A DNA stretch of 64,000 nt, taken from contig OW799234.1 in assembly GCA_941918925.1 (NCBI GenBank), positions 130,180,895 to 130,244,894 on the forward strand, read 5' to 3'. This document shows, one piece after another, positions 1 to 10,310 of this stretch. Position 1 is the stretch's first letter, and each line of letters begins with the position of its first letter. The notes beneath the pieces were generated by a model. The model was given only the letters and a program-made list of their open reading frames with translations, ran no database searches and was not told where the DNA came from. The position numbers and the translations under genes are program-made. This stretch comes from Phyto melanocephala. Its lineage: Eukaryota > Arthropoda > Insecta > Diptera > Rhinophoridae.

Positions 1-1980
1 AACAATTTTTTCATAAAAAGAGTCACACAAGGCATATCCATAAGGTATATGCAACGGCGAATTTATACAACAAAGCAACCTTTCATGGGATGTTTTATGT
101 CAAGGCCAATTCGTATATCAGGGATGGAAAAGTTGTTTTTACATATTAAATATATTAAAATTTGATTAAAAAAAGGATACAATTGTTTGAAACACATTAT
201 TAATGACGCAAAAGCAACAAATATACATAAATTTAGCACATTTTTTATCAAAAAAGTACACTCAAGTTAATTGTTTAATACCGAAACCAAAATCACATTT
301 TCTATCCCTGCATTAATAAATGAAATCAAGGCGAATTCAACCAATCTTTGACAAGAAGTTTCACAATCAGCTGGGCTGATAATTTCACCTGTATGAATTC
401 GCCTTGGAGTCACATTTCGAATTAAAATTATAGAATAAAACAAATTTTATCAAAAAAATAGTATCAACTCAAAATACAACCAAATATAAATAAAACAGTT
501 TGATTATTTTTAACATAAATAAAGGCTCAAATCAAAATAATACCTTTTTTATGAAAATATACGATTCTTACCTATTTCAACTTTTGTATTAACTCGAAAT
601 AATACCTTTTTGTTGAAATAAAGGTAATCACTACATTATCATGAATATGGTCTCAAAAGTGGTTTTCGAGATGAAAGAGTAAACGGAATACGTTGAAATT
701 TTTACAGTAGATAGATATTGATGTTGTTTGCTGATTTCTTGAAAAAAGTGATATTTTAAAAATTTTGAGTTAATACCCTCTTGTTGATCAAGTGCGATAT
801 GTATATTTATTATGTATTACGAATATAAAAGAATATGAACATGTTGAATAAAAAATGTCATTTGATAGGTGAAGTATAAAGTTAAAATTGAAAATTAATA
901 CTATGATTCACTAATTCAAATTTCATTGAATTGTAATATGTATATAGGAGTTTTAAATTACATCGTAGCTGGTTTCGAAAATGCATTCGAAAATTTTTGT
1001 TTTAACTTTTATAGTTTTTTCAAATACATCACTCCAAATTATTATTATTAGGTAAAATTATTTTGGTTTTCCTGTTTTTGCAAAGAAAATTAACCGATTC
1101 TGACAGCTTATAAAAATTTCAAAGTGTGTACCTACCATCAAATACAGTACTGTGTTGTATAATTCAGAACGAATGGTCACCGTAAGTATACCACATTACC
1201 AATTCACCACACGCCTAAACCACAAATCCTTACACAAAGAACAAAATGTTTTCACACACCTCAATTTTAAATTTATTCTTAAATAAAAATTAAACATAAT
1301 TTTATCTTACCATTATTTTATATTAAATATTCAACTATGGTTTTATATTATTAATATTCATAGCTATACCAAAAATTTTTTTGTGAAAAATATGCATATA
1401 CAGAATACTTTGATATACATATGTATGTACATATACAACATAAGTTGTATTTTTTACTTTAAAAGATATTTTAATAAAACACGAAGTTTTTTACTTACCA
1501 CTTAAAAAATTAAAACAGCAATTATTCAAAATTTTGTATTGTTAAACTTTTTAGAAAAAAAAATCAAATTTTCGATAAACAAATATCCAAAAAAAAACCA
1601 CGACTGGAGGCAAACACAAGTTAATATGTGTGTATGTAATACAATTTTTTTTAATTTGTATATTGCAGGGATGCAAAAAATATTTTACATATTAAACTAA
1701 CCTAAAAAAGGTACTTTCAAGTCCGTTTGTACCAAGGTACATTTGTCATGGCATACGCAGTAGCTAATTCAACTGAATTTGCTTTTTACATATATAATGC
1801 CAAAATAATCGTTTTAATCGAGTGACTGTTGAAATTCATTTTGAAATACTTATTGCAAAATTTTCAACTAAAAAACTATCTGAAGCAAAATCTTCAATTT
1901 TATGTTTTAATATATTTACGTGTTCACCACCTTGAACATTGGGAATTTGACGCAGTATTCTACCGGCGTTATTGCTTACA
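1..1980. other. A/T-rich stretch without a recognisable gene
   Basis: No open frame here looks like a protein. It holds short fragments of dispersed repeats: positions 28-66 resemble, in inverse orientation, the sequence at about 3050-3090 (a GGCGAATT core next to TATGCAACG), and a small hairpin lies at 327-406. The remainder is A/T-rich sequence with no structure that I can name. Confidence 0.6.
327..406. repeat. 80-bp hairpin element
   Basis: The arms CAAGGCGAATTCA (327-339) and TGAATTCGCCTTG (394-406) are perfect inverted repeats. The right 40 bp is an inverted copy of 2931-2970, so this is a deleted relative of the GGCGAATT family that also forms the ends of the element at 2898-3924. Confidence 0.65.
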
Positions 1981-1989
1981 TTTAGCAAC

Positions 1990-2680
1990 ACGGCTTTCAG
2001 ACTAGGCAAGTCACTTGCGCAAGTGACTTGCGCAAGTGTTGTGTTTATAGGCAAAAGGGGTAAGGTCGGGTTAAGAGGAAGAAACTTGCTCATTTTTGAG
2101 TACACACTTGCCTGTACTCGGCAAGTACGAGCAAGTTTTTGTTGAGAAACCAAAAACAAAAGAGTAATAAAAACAAACAAGAGTGCTATATTCGGCCATG
2201 CCGAATCTTATATACCCTTCACAACGTGTTGTCATGCAACAACAATTGTTTATGTCACCATTTATCTCATATGAAATACGTACATACAAAACATACATAT
2301 ATAAAAACATCCCATTGTAATATTATACATTAAGTTTACTTATGTGCTTAAAAAAAATAAATTAAAAGAAAAATTAAAAATAAAACAATAAAAATTTTAA
2401 TAAAATATAAAATAAAAAAAATTTTTTGGCTCACTCTAACCAGTATACCACGTTTGTATGTATGTGTAGATAATTGATAATTGTAGAAATTTCAAACGAA
2501 ATGACAAACCTATATATACCCTTTTTCACTGTGTGAAGAGTATAATAAGTAAAAGAGAACGAAACTTGGGCAAGTCAGTTGCTGAGTCTGAACATGAAAG
2601 CAAGTTCAAAGAAAAATAAAAGAAAATAAAAAACTAACTTGAGCAAGTGACTTGCCCAATGCGAAAGGGGTACAACAGAC
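1990..2680. mobile_element. Inverted-repeat element, copy 1 of a pair with 9329-9998
   Basis: The ends carry inverted CAAGTCACTTGC / GCAAGTGACTTG motifs and the body is nearly the same as that at 9329-9998. A member of the ATTCGGC-hairpin family (about 2180-2550) sits inside both copies at the same place, so that insertion came before this element multiplied. No transposase frame is visible. The short open frames that span it are not genes. Confidence 0.6.
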
Positions 2681-2689
2681 AAATGCTCG

Positions 2690-2857
2690 TGTGTTTGGGG
2701 GGTGATAGCATGGTGTAACTACATAAGGTGATGGCGTAAATAAGAGCAATTTTTTGTCTTTAATTTTTTATATATGGTGTTTGACAATTCATGACAAACA
2801 TTGGCTCACAAAAAAATAATCCGCTTGGCCTGCACCGCCACCTGTATAAGTGTACCC
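2690..2857 (-). repeat. Fragment of the AGGGTACACTTA element
   Basis: The end TAAGTGTACCCTG and the internal TGATAGCGTAAA-like and GCACCGCCACCTGT-like segments match, in inverse orientation, the element at 30900-31203. It is a partial copy. Confidence 0.5.
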
Positions 2858-2897
2858 TGGGTGATAGCAACATGAAGTTTGAGTTTAATATCTGTTA

Positions 2898-3924
2898 CAA
2901 GGCGAATTTATTTATCAGGTGGTGGTAATCAAGGCGAATTCATACAGGTGAAATTATCAGCCCAGCTGATGGGGAATGCTACAGTCAAACTTCATGTATA
3001 AAAAATTATTGTGTATTTTTTATATGTGGCTTCTGACAGCAAACATCACAACGAATTCGCCGTTGCATATGCCTGTATGAATATACCTTGGTGGTAATTC
3101 TACAAGAAATACAACATTAAAAAAACAACATGGTTTTTTATTGTTGCTTTCGACTGACGATGTGTCAAAAACTACATGGTTTTTGTTTGTGTTTTTTTTT
3201 TGCGCGGGAAGGAGTAATCTATCCTACCGTTGCCACATGCAAGTGCAAGTGAAAAAAAACCAATACACTAACACTTTTTTACTAACACAACTACACTTTG
3301 GCAACCTGCGACTCAGCTTGCGAAGAAATTTTTAAGCAAGTAAAATTTTTACAGTTACGGCAAGTAAAGTGACAAGCTGAAAAACAGTGTTGTCTAATAT
3401 TGAGTTTTTTGTTAACTCAACAATATATCATACAATTGTGGTAAATAATTCAGCTAATTTTTTTAATAAATATGTATATATGTATATGAAGAATATTAAG
3501 AAAAAAATATAAATATTCATTTTAAATGTAAGTTTTAATATAAATATCAATATTTAATAAAAAAAATTATATTAAAAAGTTACATGTCTAAAGGTAACGT
3601 TCAATAGTGGCTATTGACAACACTTAATTACCAATTGAAGCAGCGCCATTTGTTTTAAATTTGTTTGAAGTTTATTTGTTTGCGACATTTTAAAAATGAA
3701 CTTGCACTGTGCTGTGTAGCCACTCAAAAAAATTTTGTGTTTTTTTTGGCATTTCTCCTGATTTTCGTTAGTAATACGTATACACTACTTGCAAGTAAAT
3801 ACTTGCCTGTGGCAACGTAGGGTATGTAAACATAAATAATATTTGACAATTCAATCATCATTTTTGCAAATAAAAAAGTAGATCAGCTGCGTTGTCAACA
3901 CCACCTGATAATGAATTCGCCTTG
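2898..3924. mobile_element. Non-autonomous hAT-like element, 1,027 bp, 8-bp target duplication
   Basis: The terminal inverted repeats begin CAAGGCGAATT and extend about 25 bp (2898-2924 and 3899-3924, with the TATCAGGTGGTG motif inside). The flanks carry a perfect 8-bp direct repeat ATCTGTTA at 2890-2897 and 3925-3932. An 8-bp duplication with CA-starting ends is typical of the hAT superfamily; that assignment is an inference. There is no transposase. Inside, about 3217-3824 is a separate MITE related to 45454-46078. Confidence 0.75.
3217..3824. mobile_element. GTTGCCACA MITE, nested copy
   Basis: It is closely similar to 45503-46078 along its length, ending in the shared inverted terminus TGTGGCAACGTAGGGT. 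The left end is worn down to CCTACCGTTGCCACA. It is non-coding and lies inside the 1,027-bp hAT-like element. Confidence 0.65.
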
Positions 3925-4955
3925 ATCTGTTAGCTTGCAACCCTGACATTAAAATCACTGACAATTTAAAATTATGAGCGGAGATGCCAGCTTGGTCTGA
4001 TCGGACAAAAATTGTTAAATCTTTTTAATTTAAACACACCTGATATGTTGGTTGGTTTGTCTGAATTTGTTTTAGTGTTTGATAGAATATGACTATTTTT
4101 AGTTAAAAGCTCATAGTTAAAATAATTTAATTAATAAATGTTCTTAGAAACTGTTTTTATTAAAATTTAATGTGGAAGAGCTCTGTATTTATACTTGAAA
4201 CATTAAAATGCTGTAGATAACTTTGATGTCAGTACATAGTATTCAATTGCCATAAACTTAACTAATTTTATTACACTGTGGAACATTTTTGGGATTATTG
4301 TCTGGGGGGTGAGAAATTCCAAGTCAGGGTGATGGTACTAGGTCAGTATAGTAAAATCCTCAAAGGGTTTGGCGTTCGTATGTGTCAGTTTTTTTTATGA
4401 CATTTTAAATTGTTTCCTTATCTTGATGTTTTTTCGCTTAGTTGTAACATTTTGGCAAAAACGTAGTTTAACATAACTCGAGAACCACTTGTCCGATTTT
4501 AATGAAACACATTAGGAAAAATTAAGAATTACAATTTCTCTAATCTGCTCCTATACAATTTTCCTATATGTGCAACACTTTCGAAGTTAAAAATGAATGT
4601 ATGAAGGGAAAAAAGTATTTTTTGCCTAAAAATTTAAATATTTTTTTTTTTAAATTCATAAAAAATCCAAAATGGAAAAAAGTGCCAAAACTAATTACTT
4701 TCGCGAAAAGTCACATTAGTCATGAGCAGAAAAAGGCATAGATCATGAAAATCGATGCACGGGTTTCTCATTTATTCACAATTAGGTAAATTTATGAATT
4801 TAAAAAATTTGCTCCAGATATGCACATCATTATTTGGAGAAAAGATTGACACTCACAAGCCGAACTCTCATATTTTTCTACTGTACTAAAAGAGAAATAT
4901 TGATGTGGCAACACTGGTTCTGTAATGTTCACATATAACATGCATTGTCATTACT

Positions 4956-5275
4956 CTACGTCTTGACGAGCCATCGATTTGTTTAGACTAGAACAAAACG
5001 TCGGCAGAGCAACTGTCAAAAAATTGTTCATGTTCTTTGATATGGAGAAAACGTATAAAGAGTATTTTGTTGGTATTTTTATGTTTCGTCTCTTTCTTTC
5101 ATATTCAAAATGCCTTTTAATATCAGACATCGTTGTTCGAACAAATGTTCTGACAACGCTGTTTGAACAAGAACAAAACATCGACAACAGCGGTCCACAC
5201 CAGGCAAATTCATGTGCGCACAAAAAATTGTTCGTTGTTCAAACAAATCGATGGCTGGTAAAGACCGTAGGTTAT
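4956..5275. repeat. Nested inverted-repeat insertion inside the 2.3-kb element
   Basis: A block around AGCCATCGATTTGTTT at 4971-4987 is repeated in inverse orientation at about 5244-5260 (AAACAAATCGATGGCT), with further similarity outward to CTACG/CGTAG. This gives a MITE-like unit of about 320 bp placed between the left inverted end and the cysteine-rich gene. The overlapping open frames of 90 and 130 codons on the two strands are produced by this palindrome and are not gene calls. Confidence 0.45.
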
Positions 5276-5384
5276 ACTTCTTCTCTTTCTCACACTGGTT
5301 CTGTGATTTTTGTCATTCAACAAGTGCCGATGAACGCGATCAGTAAAAGTGATTTTTCTCCAGTTTTTTAAAAGTGAACAGAAT

Positions 5385-6066
5385 ATGGAACTGTGCAAGC
5401 CAGATATAAATAGCTTTTGCTACTGCTGTGGTCAATATGTCTCAACACATAAAAAAGGGGAAATTTCAGTACTGATTTTGTTCAAACATACGAGATGCAC
5501 TTCAACCAAAATGTTATAGTGAACGAAAATTGGGTACCAAATATAGTGTGTAAAAGCTGCTACAACCGTCTAATGGATTGGAAAAATAGAAGACGTGAAA
5601 GTATGCCATTCGGTATCCCAATGACTTGGACTAATCCTGGCAAAGGTCACAATCCATTGAATTGCTATGCATGTGCGAATAAAGGAGACGCAAAAAGGAT
5701 AAGAAAATCGTATAATTACGTTGGTGTTGCAAGTGCCGCAACACCATTGCCTTATTCGGACCCGTTCCTGTGCCAAAAGCTTCTAGCCCAGATATTTTCT
5801 CTTCTACGACTGCTCCGACATATCATGCACGTGATGATCCCCCATATGAGCCATCAGTATCCAATGAGCTAATTTTAATAAATCAAAATAAGCTTGATTC
5901 AATTGTTGCCAAGTTGGAATTAACACAGCATAAATCGGAAGAGCTGGCTTCCATTTTGAAATCAAACTATTTGTTGGCACCCGGTGTGAAAGTCACAGCC
6001 ACTAGCTATGCCACTAGTCCCGAACAACCACCATCGAAAAAGTCTAGGCAATATTTATTAAAATAA
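5385..6066 (+). pseudogene. Cysteine-rich protein of an uncharacterised arthropod/cnidarian family, two frameshifts
   Basis: Three adjoining frames together look like one protein of about 225 residues. Frame one starts ATG at 5385 and contains the pair motif CYCCG. Frame two (open from about 5453, read to about 5763) contains CKSC, the conserved run SMPFGIP and CYAC. Frame three (from about 5764 to the stop at 6064) has a basic, Pro-rich tail after a helical LDSIVAKLEL-type segment. Each switch equals the loss of one base; the first lies next to an A6G4 homopolymer (5451-5460), the second near 5763. The paired cysteines suggest zinc binding. I recognise the MPFGIP..CYxC pattern as one that recurs in uncharacterised arthropod and Hydra proteins, from memory only. 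It is the sole cargo of the surrounding inverted-repeat element. The frameshifts may be decay or base-call errors. Confidence 0.55.
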
Positions 6067-6605
6067 AAAATTATAAAAATGTTTACTTAAATTTTTTAGT
6101 AGTTTATGGCCAGAAGTCTGGAGTTATTGGGGAAAATTTATAAAAAAGGCGATGACACTTTTTTGAATAAAAACAAATATCAATATTCTTGTCAAAATGG
6201 GATACCTTCACTTAATTGTAAATAAAAGCAGAACGCGTTAATCGATTTCTATGATCTATGTCGCATTTTGTTTATAGGTTATGTGACTTTACATGAAATT
6301 AATAACACTTGATTCTTTTTTTCCGTTTTGGATTTTTTATGAATTAAAAAAAAAAATTTTATTTTTAGGCAAAAAAATATTTTTTTTCTCCACAAATTTA
6401 TTTTTACCGGCAAAACTGTTGATTATAAAGAAAAACGTTATATAAACGGATTAAAGAAATTGTAATTCTAAATTTTTTGAGTTTGTTTCATCAAAATCGG
6501 ACAAGTGGTTCTCGAGTTATGTTAAACTACGTTTTTGCCAAAATGTTACGAGGGTTTTACTATACTGACCTAGTACTATCACCCTGACTTGGAATTTCTC
6601 ACCCC

Positions 6606-7477
6606 GCAGATTGGCTGTTGTACTGTGTTATTGAAGTTATACTTGGAAAGGGATATTGAATGGTAGGTTTTTGTCCGTTAATAAAAAATTGGTGGCAAAA
6701 TTATTATTGTAGTGGTATCCGTGAAATATATATAATAGCAAAAAGAGATAAGAGCTGGCAAGCTATCGATAGTTATGCCATTCGATATTTTCAAAACTAT
6801 CGATAGTATCAAATTTATTTAATGATTTCTTTTCAATATATATGCAGTTACATACATGTATTTTTAATAAAAGCACAGTTCAGAGTTGTTTTATTAAAAA
6901 AATTTAAGACTACATATGTTTAGAATAAAAAACTAAACATAAGAAAAAAAACATTTAGAGTTCATTTCTTACAAACTCGTTTTAAAATGAATTGTAGGCG
7001 AAAAGAACCGTGAATCTAAGTATATTTTCATTCTTGGTAGTTGGTTGTACATAAGGCATATGGATATGTTGAATTAAATAATAGTGAAATATTAAAAAAA
7101 AACTATTGTAATATTTGAGTGGTTCAATAAATAACATTTTTATATTTTGTATTTCAAGTCTTCATTATTGTTTGCATTAAAAATCCTGTTTTTTATCTAA
7201 ATAAAATAAACCTTCAATTTAAGGTACATATAAACGTGAAAATATTTTTAATAATCAAAGAAAAACAACTTTAACATTAAAAACATTACTGACTGCCGCA
7301 AACAAAATGTGCCTTTTAAAAATCATTTACTCGTATATCACCAAATATTCGCAATAATTTGTGTTTAATATTCCAGGCCTTGTTCTAATTAAAGTTGTGT
7401 TATTGTGTGATCCGATTTCAGTAAAATACATTTTCATCTTGCGAAGCTTAATTTGTATTTGTTTGGCTGTTAAAATT
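6606..7477. other. Intergenic region 3' of LDAF1
   Basis: A/T-rich sequence between the 2.3-kb element and the LDAF1 stop codon. It should include the LDAF1 3' UTR (minus strand). No gene-like frame, RNA gene or clear repeat was seen apart from a short TATCGAT-rich patch at 6765-6810. Confidence 0.5.
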
Positions 7478-8288
7478 TTAGTCGTTACTTTGCGCGACGT
7501 TTCTTACGTTTGTGCTTTCTGTTTCTGTTGTGCCATATATATCATATATATCCGAAACTCCAAAATATGTTGCAAAGCCAACAATAACAAAAAATAAAAA
7601 AACTGTTCCTAATGCACACAATAGGCCGAACAAGATCATTGTTAAGATAGTTAAAAGAGTTCCTGAAAACACAATTGATTAAAAACATAAGTCTTAATTT
7701 TTGACTAATTTGCACCTTCTAACACTAAGAATCCTGTAAAGGTCATAACAATTGTAGATAAAACAAACGCCGCAAACAGTAAAATGGGCAACCATATCAC
7801 TAAACCTGCTGCCAACAAACAAATTGCTAATTGTGGGTGTTGCACACACCATTGTGCAAATCGATCTGCTATTTGATATCCTCCCAAATCGATCATAATA
7901 AAATTAAAAATACGTTTTAATTGGAAGCCTATTAAATAGATTAATTTTGTGTGTATATTGTAGAAATAAAAAACAGATGTGTGATAATAAATCTTACATA
8001 CATAGTTTTTTGAAAGCTTCCATTAACTTTTTATATAAAATTTCTGGGTTATTTTCTGTGCTCGGGATTGATCTCGATTTGTTAAACTTTTGCTTATCAT
8101 TCCTGTGCGTTTTTATTTTATTTTTAGCTTCGTTTGTGTCGCCATCCTTATCAGAAGAAAAGCTGCTGTTGACCTCATCTTTATTTACTACAACCTTTTT
8201 TTAAGAAAAAGGTATTACAAATAATAAAGTGGATTATTTCAATCGTATTTATTTACAAAAATATTGAAAAAAATTTAGAATTTACCAT
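7478..8288 (-). CDS. LDAF1: Lipid droplet assembly factor 1 (promethin/TMEM159 family), 4 exons
   Basis: Coding exons on the minus strand are 8288-8286 (ATG only), 8194-8002, 7928-7716 and 7662-7478, giving 197 aa. Donors include GTAAAT, GTATGTAAG and GTGCAA, and the phases close exactly. Residues 1-75 are a polar, Lys-rich leader. Residues about 96-172 are two long hydrophobic hairpins starting HPQLAICLL and reading through PILLFAAFVL and TMILFGLLCALGTV, followed by a polar tail. This hairpin layout after an HP dipeptide is the promethin pattern. In the family, LDAF1 partners seipin in the ER to set where lipid droplets form. The weakest point is exon 1, which holds only the start codon; if that splice is wrong, the N-terminus differs but the hydrophobic core does not. 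Confidence 0.8.
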
Positions 8289-9328
8289 TATTTTTAATTA
8301 ATACGGATATCGAAGAAAATCAAATGCAAAATAAAATTCCATTATCTGCTACTGGTTCAAATTTTGTTTTGATGTTTGTTGTTAAAAGCATCTCTACACC
8401 GAAAAAAATTCGTTGCAGAATTTTACGAAAAAGGTAGTAATTTTTCGTAGGATTTAAAAAGTTTCTTTTAATTACGATATAAACTAACAAAATTTTCATA
8501 GTTTTTTATTTATGGTATCATTTTAATATAAAAAATAAATATTTTTCTTTGGATATAGTGAAAGGGAATTCTCTTCTTTTTCTCTTCACCTAAAACGGTA
8601 AAAACATCTATAAACTCAAGAATTGCCCAACTATAATATCTTGCACAAGAGACCTGCCTAATCTGAAAGGGGTCAAAGAGTAGAAAAGATAAACGAAAAA
8701 ATTTCCAGTACAGATCAAGGTACACTTATAAAAATTTTGGCGGAGCAGTTTTTAATCGGCGGCGGCTATAACGTCACTAACGTCACTAAAAAATTTTTAA
8801 AAATTTAAGGATATTACTAAATTTTTCGTCTCTGTTTCGAATAAAATTTCTTCTTGAGTCGTTTTATTTATTTATTTATTCAACGCAGCCGAGAAAAACG
8901 GCGGCGGCGTGCACATTGAAAAAAAACACGGCGGCGGCGCGCCTTCGGCTCTGAGCCGGTCGACTTGTTTTTCTGGTCGCGGTGCCAGCCCAACTGATTG
9001 TTTTTTTTTGTGTCAATGTTTGCCAAACTAAATATATAAAAAAGATATATAATTTTGTTAACAATAAATAAAATAAAAATACACAGGTGATAGCGTAAAG
9101 GAACGCATTTTTTTTTATATATTGGTCGCAGCCATGGTGTAATCACATAAGGAGAGAAATTTACTGTATATATTTCTAATGTATGAAGTTTGACATTTTA
9201 AATAAACGATAGAAGAGAAGAAAATGTTTTTTATCTATAGACTATAGATAATCAGATGACGAATTAAGACTACCTGATGAATAAATATGCCTTGGTTTAT
9301 ATATATAAAGTTTGACATTTGAAATAAC
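8289..9328. other. Intergenic region upstream of LDAF1 with repeat fragments
   Basis: Contains the likely LDAF1 5' UTR and promoter, a fragment of the GAAAGGGGT inverted end (about 8650-8672), a fragment of the AAGGTACACTTA element (about 8716), a GC-rich patch (8880-8990) and GCCAGCCCA / GGTGTAATCACATAAGG segments shared with about 2700-2850 and 30900-31080. No gene is supported. Confidence 0.5.
8880..8990. repeat. GC-rich GGCGGCGGC patch in an A/T-rich context
   Basis: Two runs of ACGGCGGCGGCG about 40 bp apart and a GCGCGCC site occur within 110 bp, far above local GC content. The right side passes into the GCGGTGCCAGCCCA segment shared with the element at 30900-31203. It may be part of that element family. 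Overlapping open frames are Arg/Ala-rich by composition only. Confidence 0.4.
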
Positions 9329-9998
9329 ACCCCTTTCTGACTACGCAAGTCACTTGCGCAAGACTTGTGTTTATATACAAAAGGGGTAAGGTCGGGTTAA
9401 GAGAAAGAAACTTGCTCATTTTTGAGTACACACTTGCCTGTACTCGGCAAGTACGAGCAAGTTTTTGTTGAGAAACCAAAAACAAAAGAGTAATAAAAAC
9501 AAACAAGAGTGCTATATTCGGCCATGCCGAATCTTATATACCCTTCACAACGTGTAGTCATGCAACAACAATTGTTTATGTCACCATTTATCTCATATGA
9601 AATACGTACATACAAAACATACATATATAAAAACATCCCATTGTAATATTATACATTTAGTTTACTTATGTGCTTAAAAAAAAATAAATTAAAAGAAAAA
9701 TTAAAAATAAAACAATAAAAATTTGAATAAAATATAAAATAAAAAAAATTTTTTGGCTCACTCTTACCAGTATACCACGTTTGTATGTATGTGTAGATAA
9801 TTGATAATTGTAGAAATTTCAAACGGAATGACAAACCTATATATACCCTTTTTCACTGTGTGAAGAGTATAATAAGTAAAAGAGAACGAAACTTGGGCAA
9901 GTCAGTTGCTGAGTCTGAACATGAAAGCAAGTTCAAAGAAAAATAAAAGAAAATAAAAAACTAACTTGAGCAAGTGACTTGCCTAGTCAGAAAGGGGT
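9329..9998. mobile_element. 670-bp inverted-repeat element ACCCCTTTCTGACTA, copy 2
   Basis: The ends ACCCCTTTCTGACTA (9329-9343) and TAGTCAGAAAGGGGT (9984-9998) are inverted repeats, continuing inward with AAGTCACTTGC / GCAAGTGACTT. The body matches 1990-2680, including the same internal ATTCGGC-hairpin insertion (about 9510-9875). It is non-coding. No target duplication was identified. Confidence 0.7.
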
Positions 9999-10310
9999 GT
10001 AAGTTTAGTAAAAATAAGACAACCGGCTAATTTTCACACAGAAATAAACTATTCAACTGGTAAGAACATAATAGAGGTTGAAACTTAATTAATTGGTAAT
10101 TTGTAAATTAACGCAATATTTTCACCCCCGCTCCTATTATCAGTTAAAAATTTATGTTCATATGTGTTTTTTTCATAAGTGTTTTTATCAAGTGTATGAC
10201 TCAGACAAAATTTTTCTATTTATACTTTAAATGCAAACTTGCAATAATTAATTGAAAAAGTAGAATTTTTTTATTTATAGTATAACAACGCACAAAGTTA
10301 GATTAAAACA
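9999..10310 (+). promoter_or_regulatory. Acbp upstream region and 5' UTR (approximate)
   Basis: This is the unique sequence between the inverted-repeat element and the Acbp start codon. The promoter and 5' UTR must lie here or further upstream, but I see no element clear enough to place a transcription start. It lies outside the 5.6-kb duplication, so it is present once. Confidence 0.35.

Larger units (their letters stand above)
4306..6605. mobile_element. 2.3-kb element with long inverted ends carrying a cysteine-rich gene
   Basis: Outer ends GGGGTGAGAAATTCC (4306-4320) and its complement (6591-6605) start long, interrupted inverted repeats. Matching blocks continue through the CAGGGTGAT..CTAGGTCAGTATAG segment, the TTAACATAACTCGAGAACCACTTGTCCGATTTT segment (about 4465-4500 against 6495-6530), a T/A-rich block (4620-4680 against 6310-6380) and a CATAGATCATG-like block (about 4735 against 6255). 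The left arm holds about 75 bp absent from the right. No transposase is present. The only plausible gene is the cysteine-rich frame at 5385-6066. I could not identify a clear target-site duplication, and the superfamily is unknown to me. Confidence 0.7.

Noticed and set aside
4951..5371. Two overlapping open frames of 90 and 130 codons on opposite strands
   Set aside because: They lie over an inverted repeat, overlap each other and show no protein motif.
5385..6066. Programmed ribosomal frameshifting in the cysteine-rich gene
   Set aside because: Two shifts, both equal to single-base losses, with one at a homopolymer, are better explained by decay or sequencing error; no slippery site with a following structure was evident.
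8876..9146. Arg/Ala-rich frames of 62 and 88 codons
   Set aside because: They are produced by the GGCGGCGGC patch and a dispersed repeat; there is no start context or homology.
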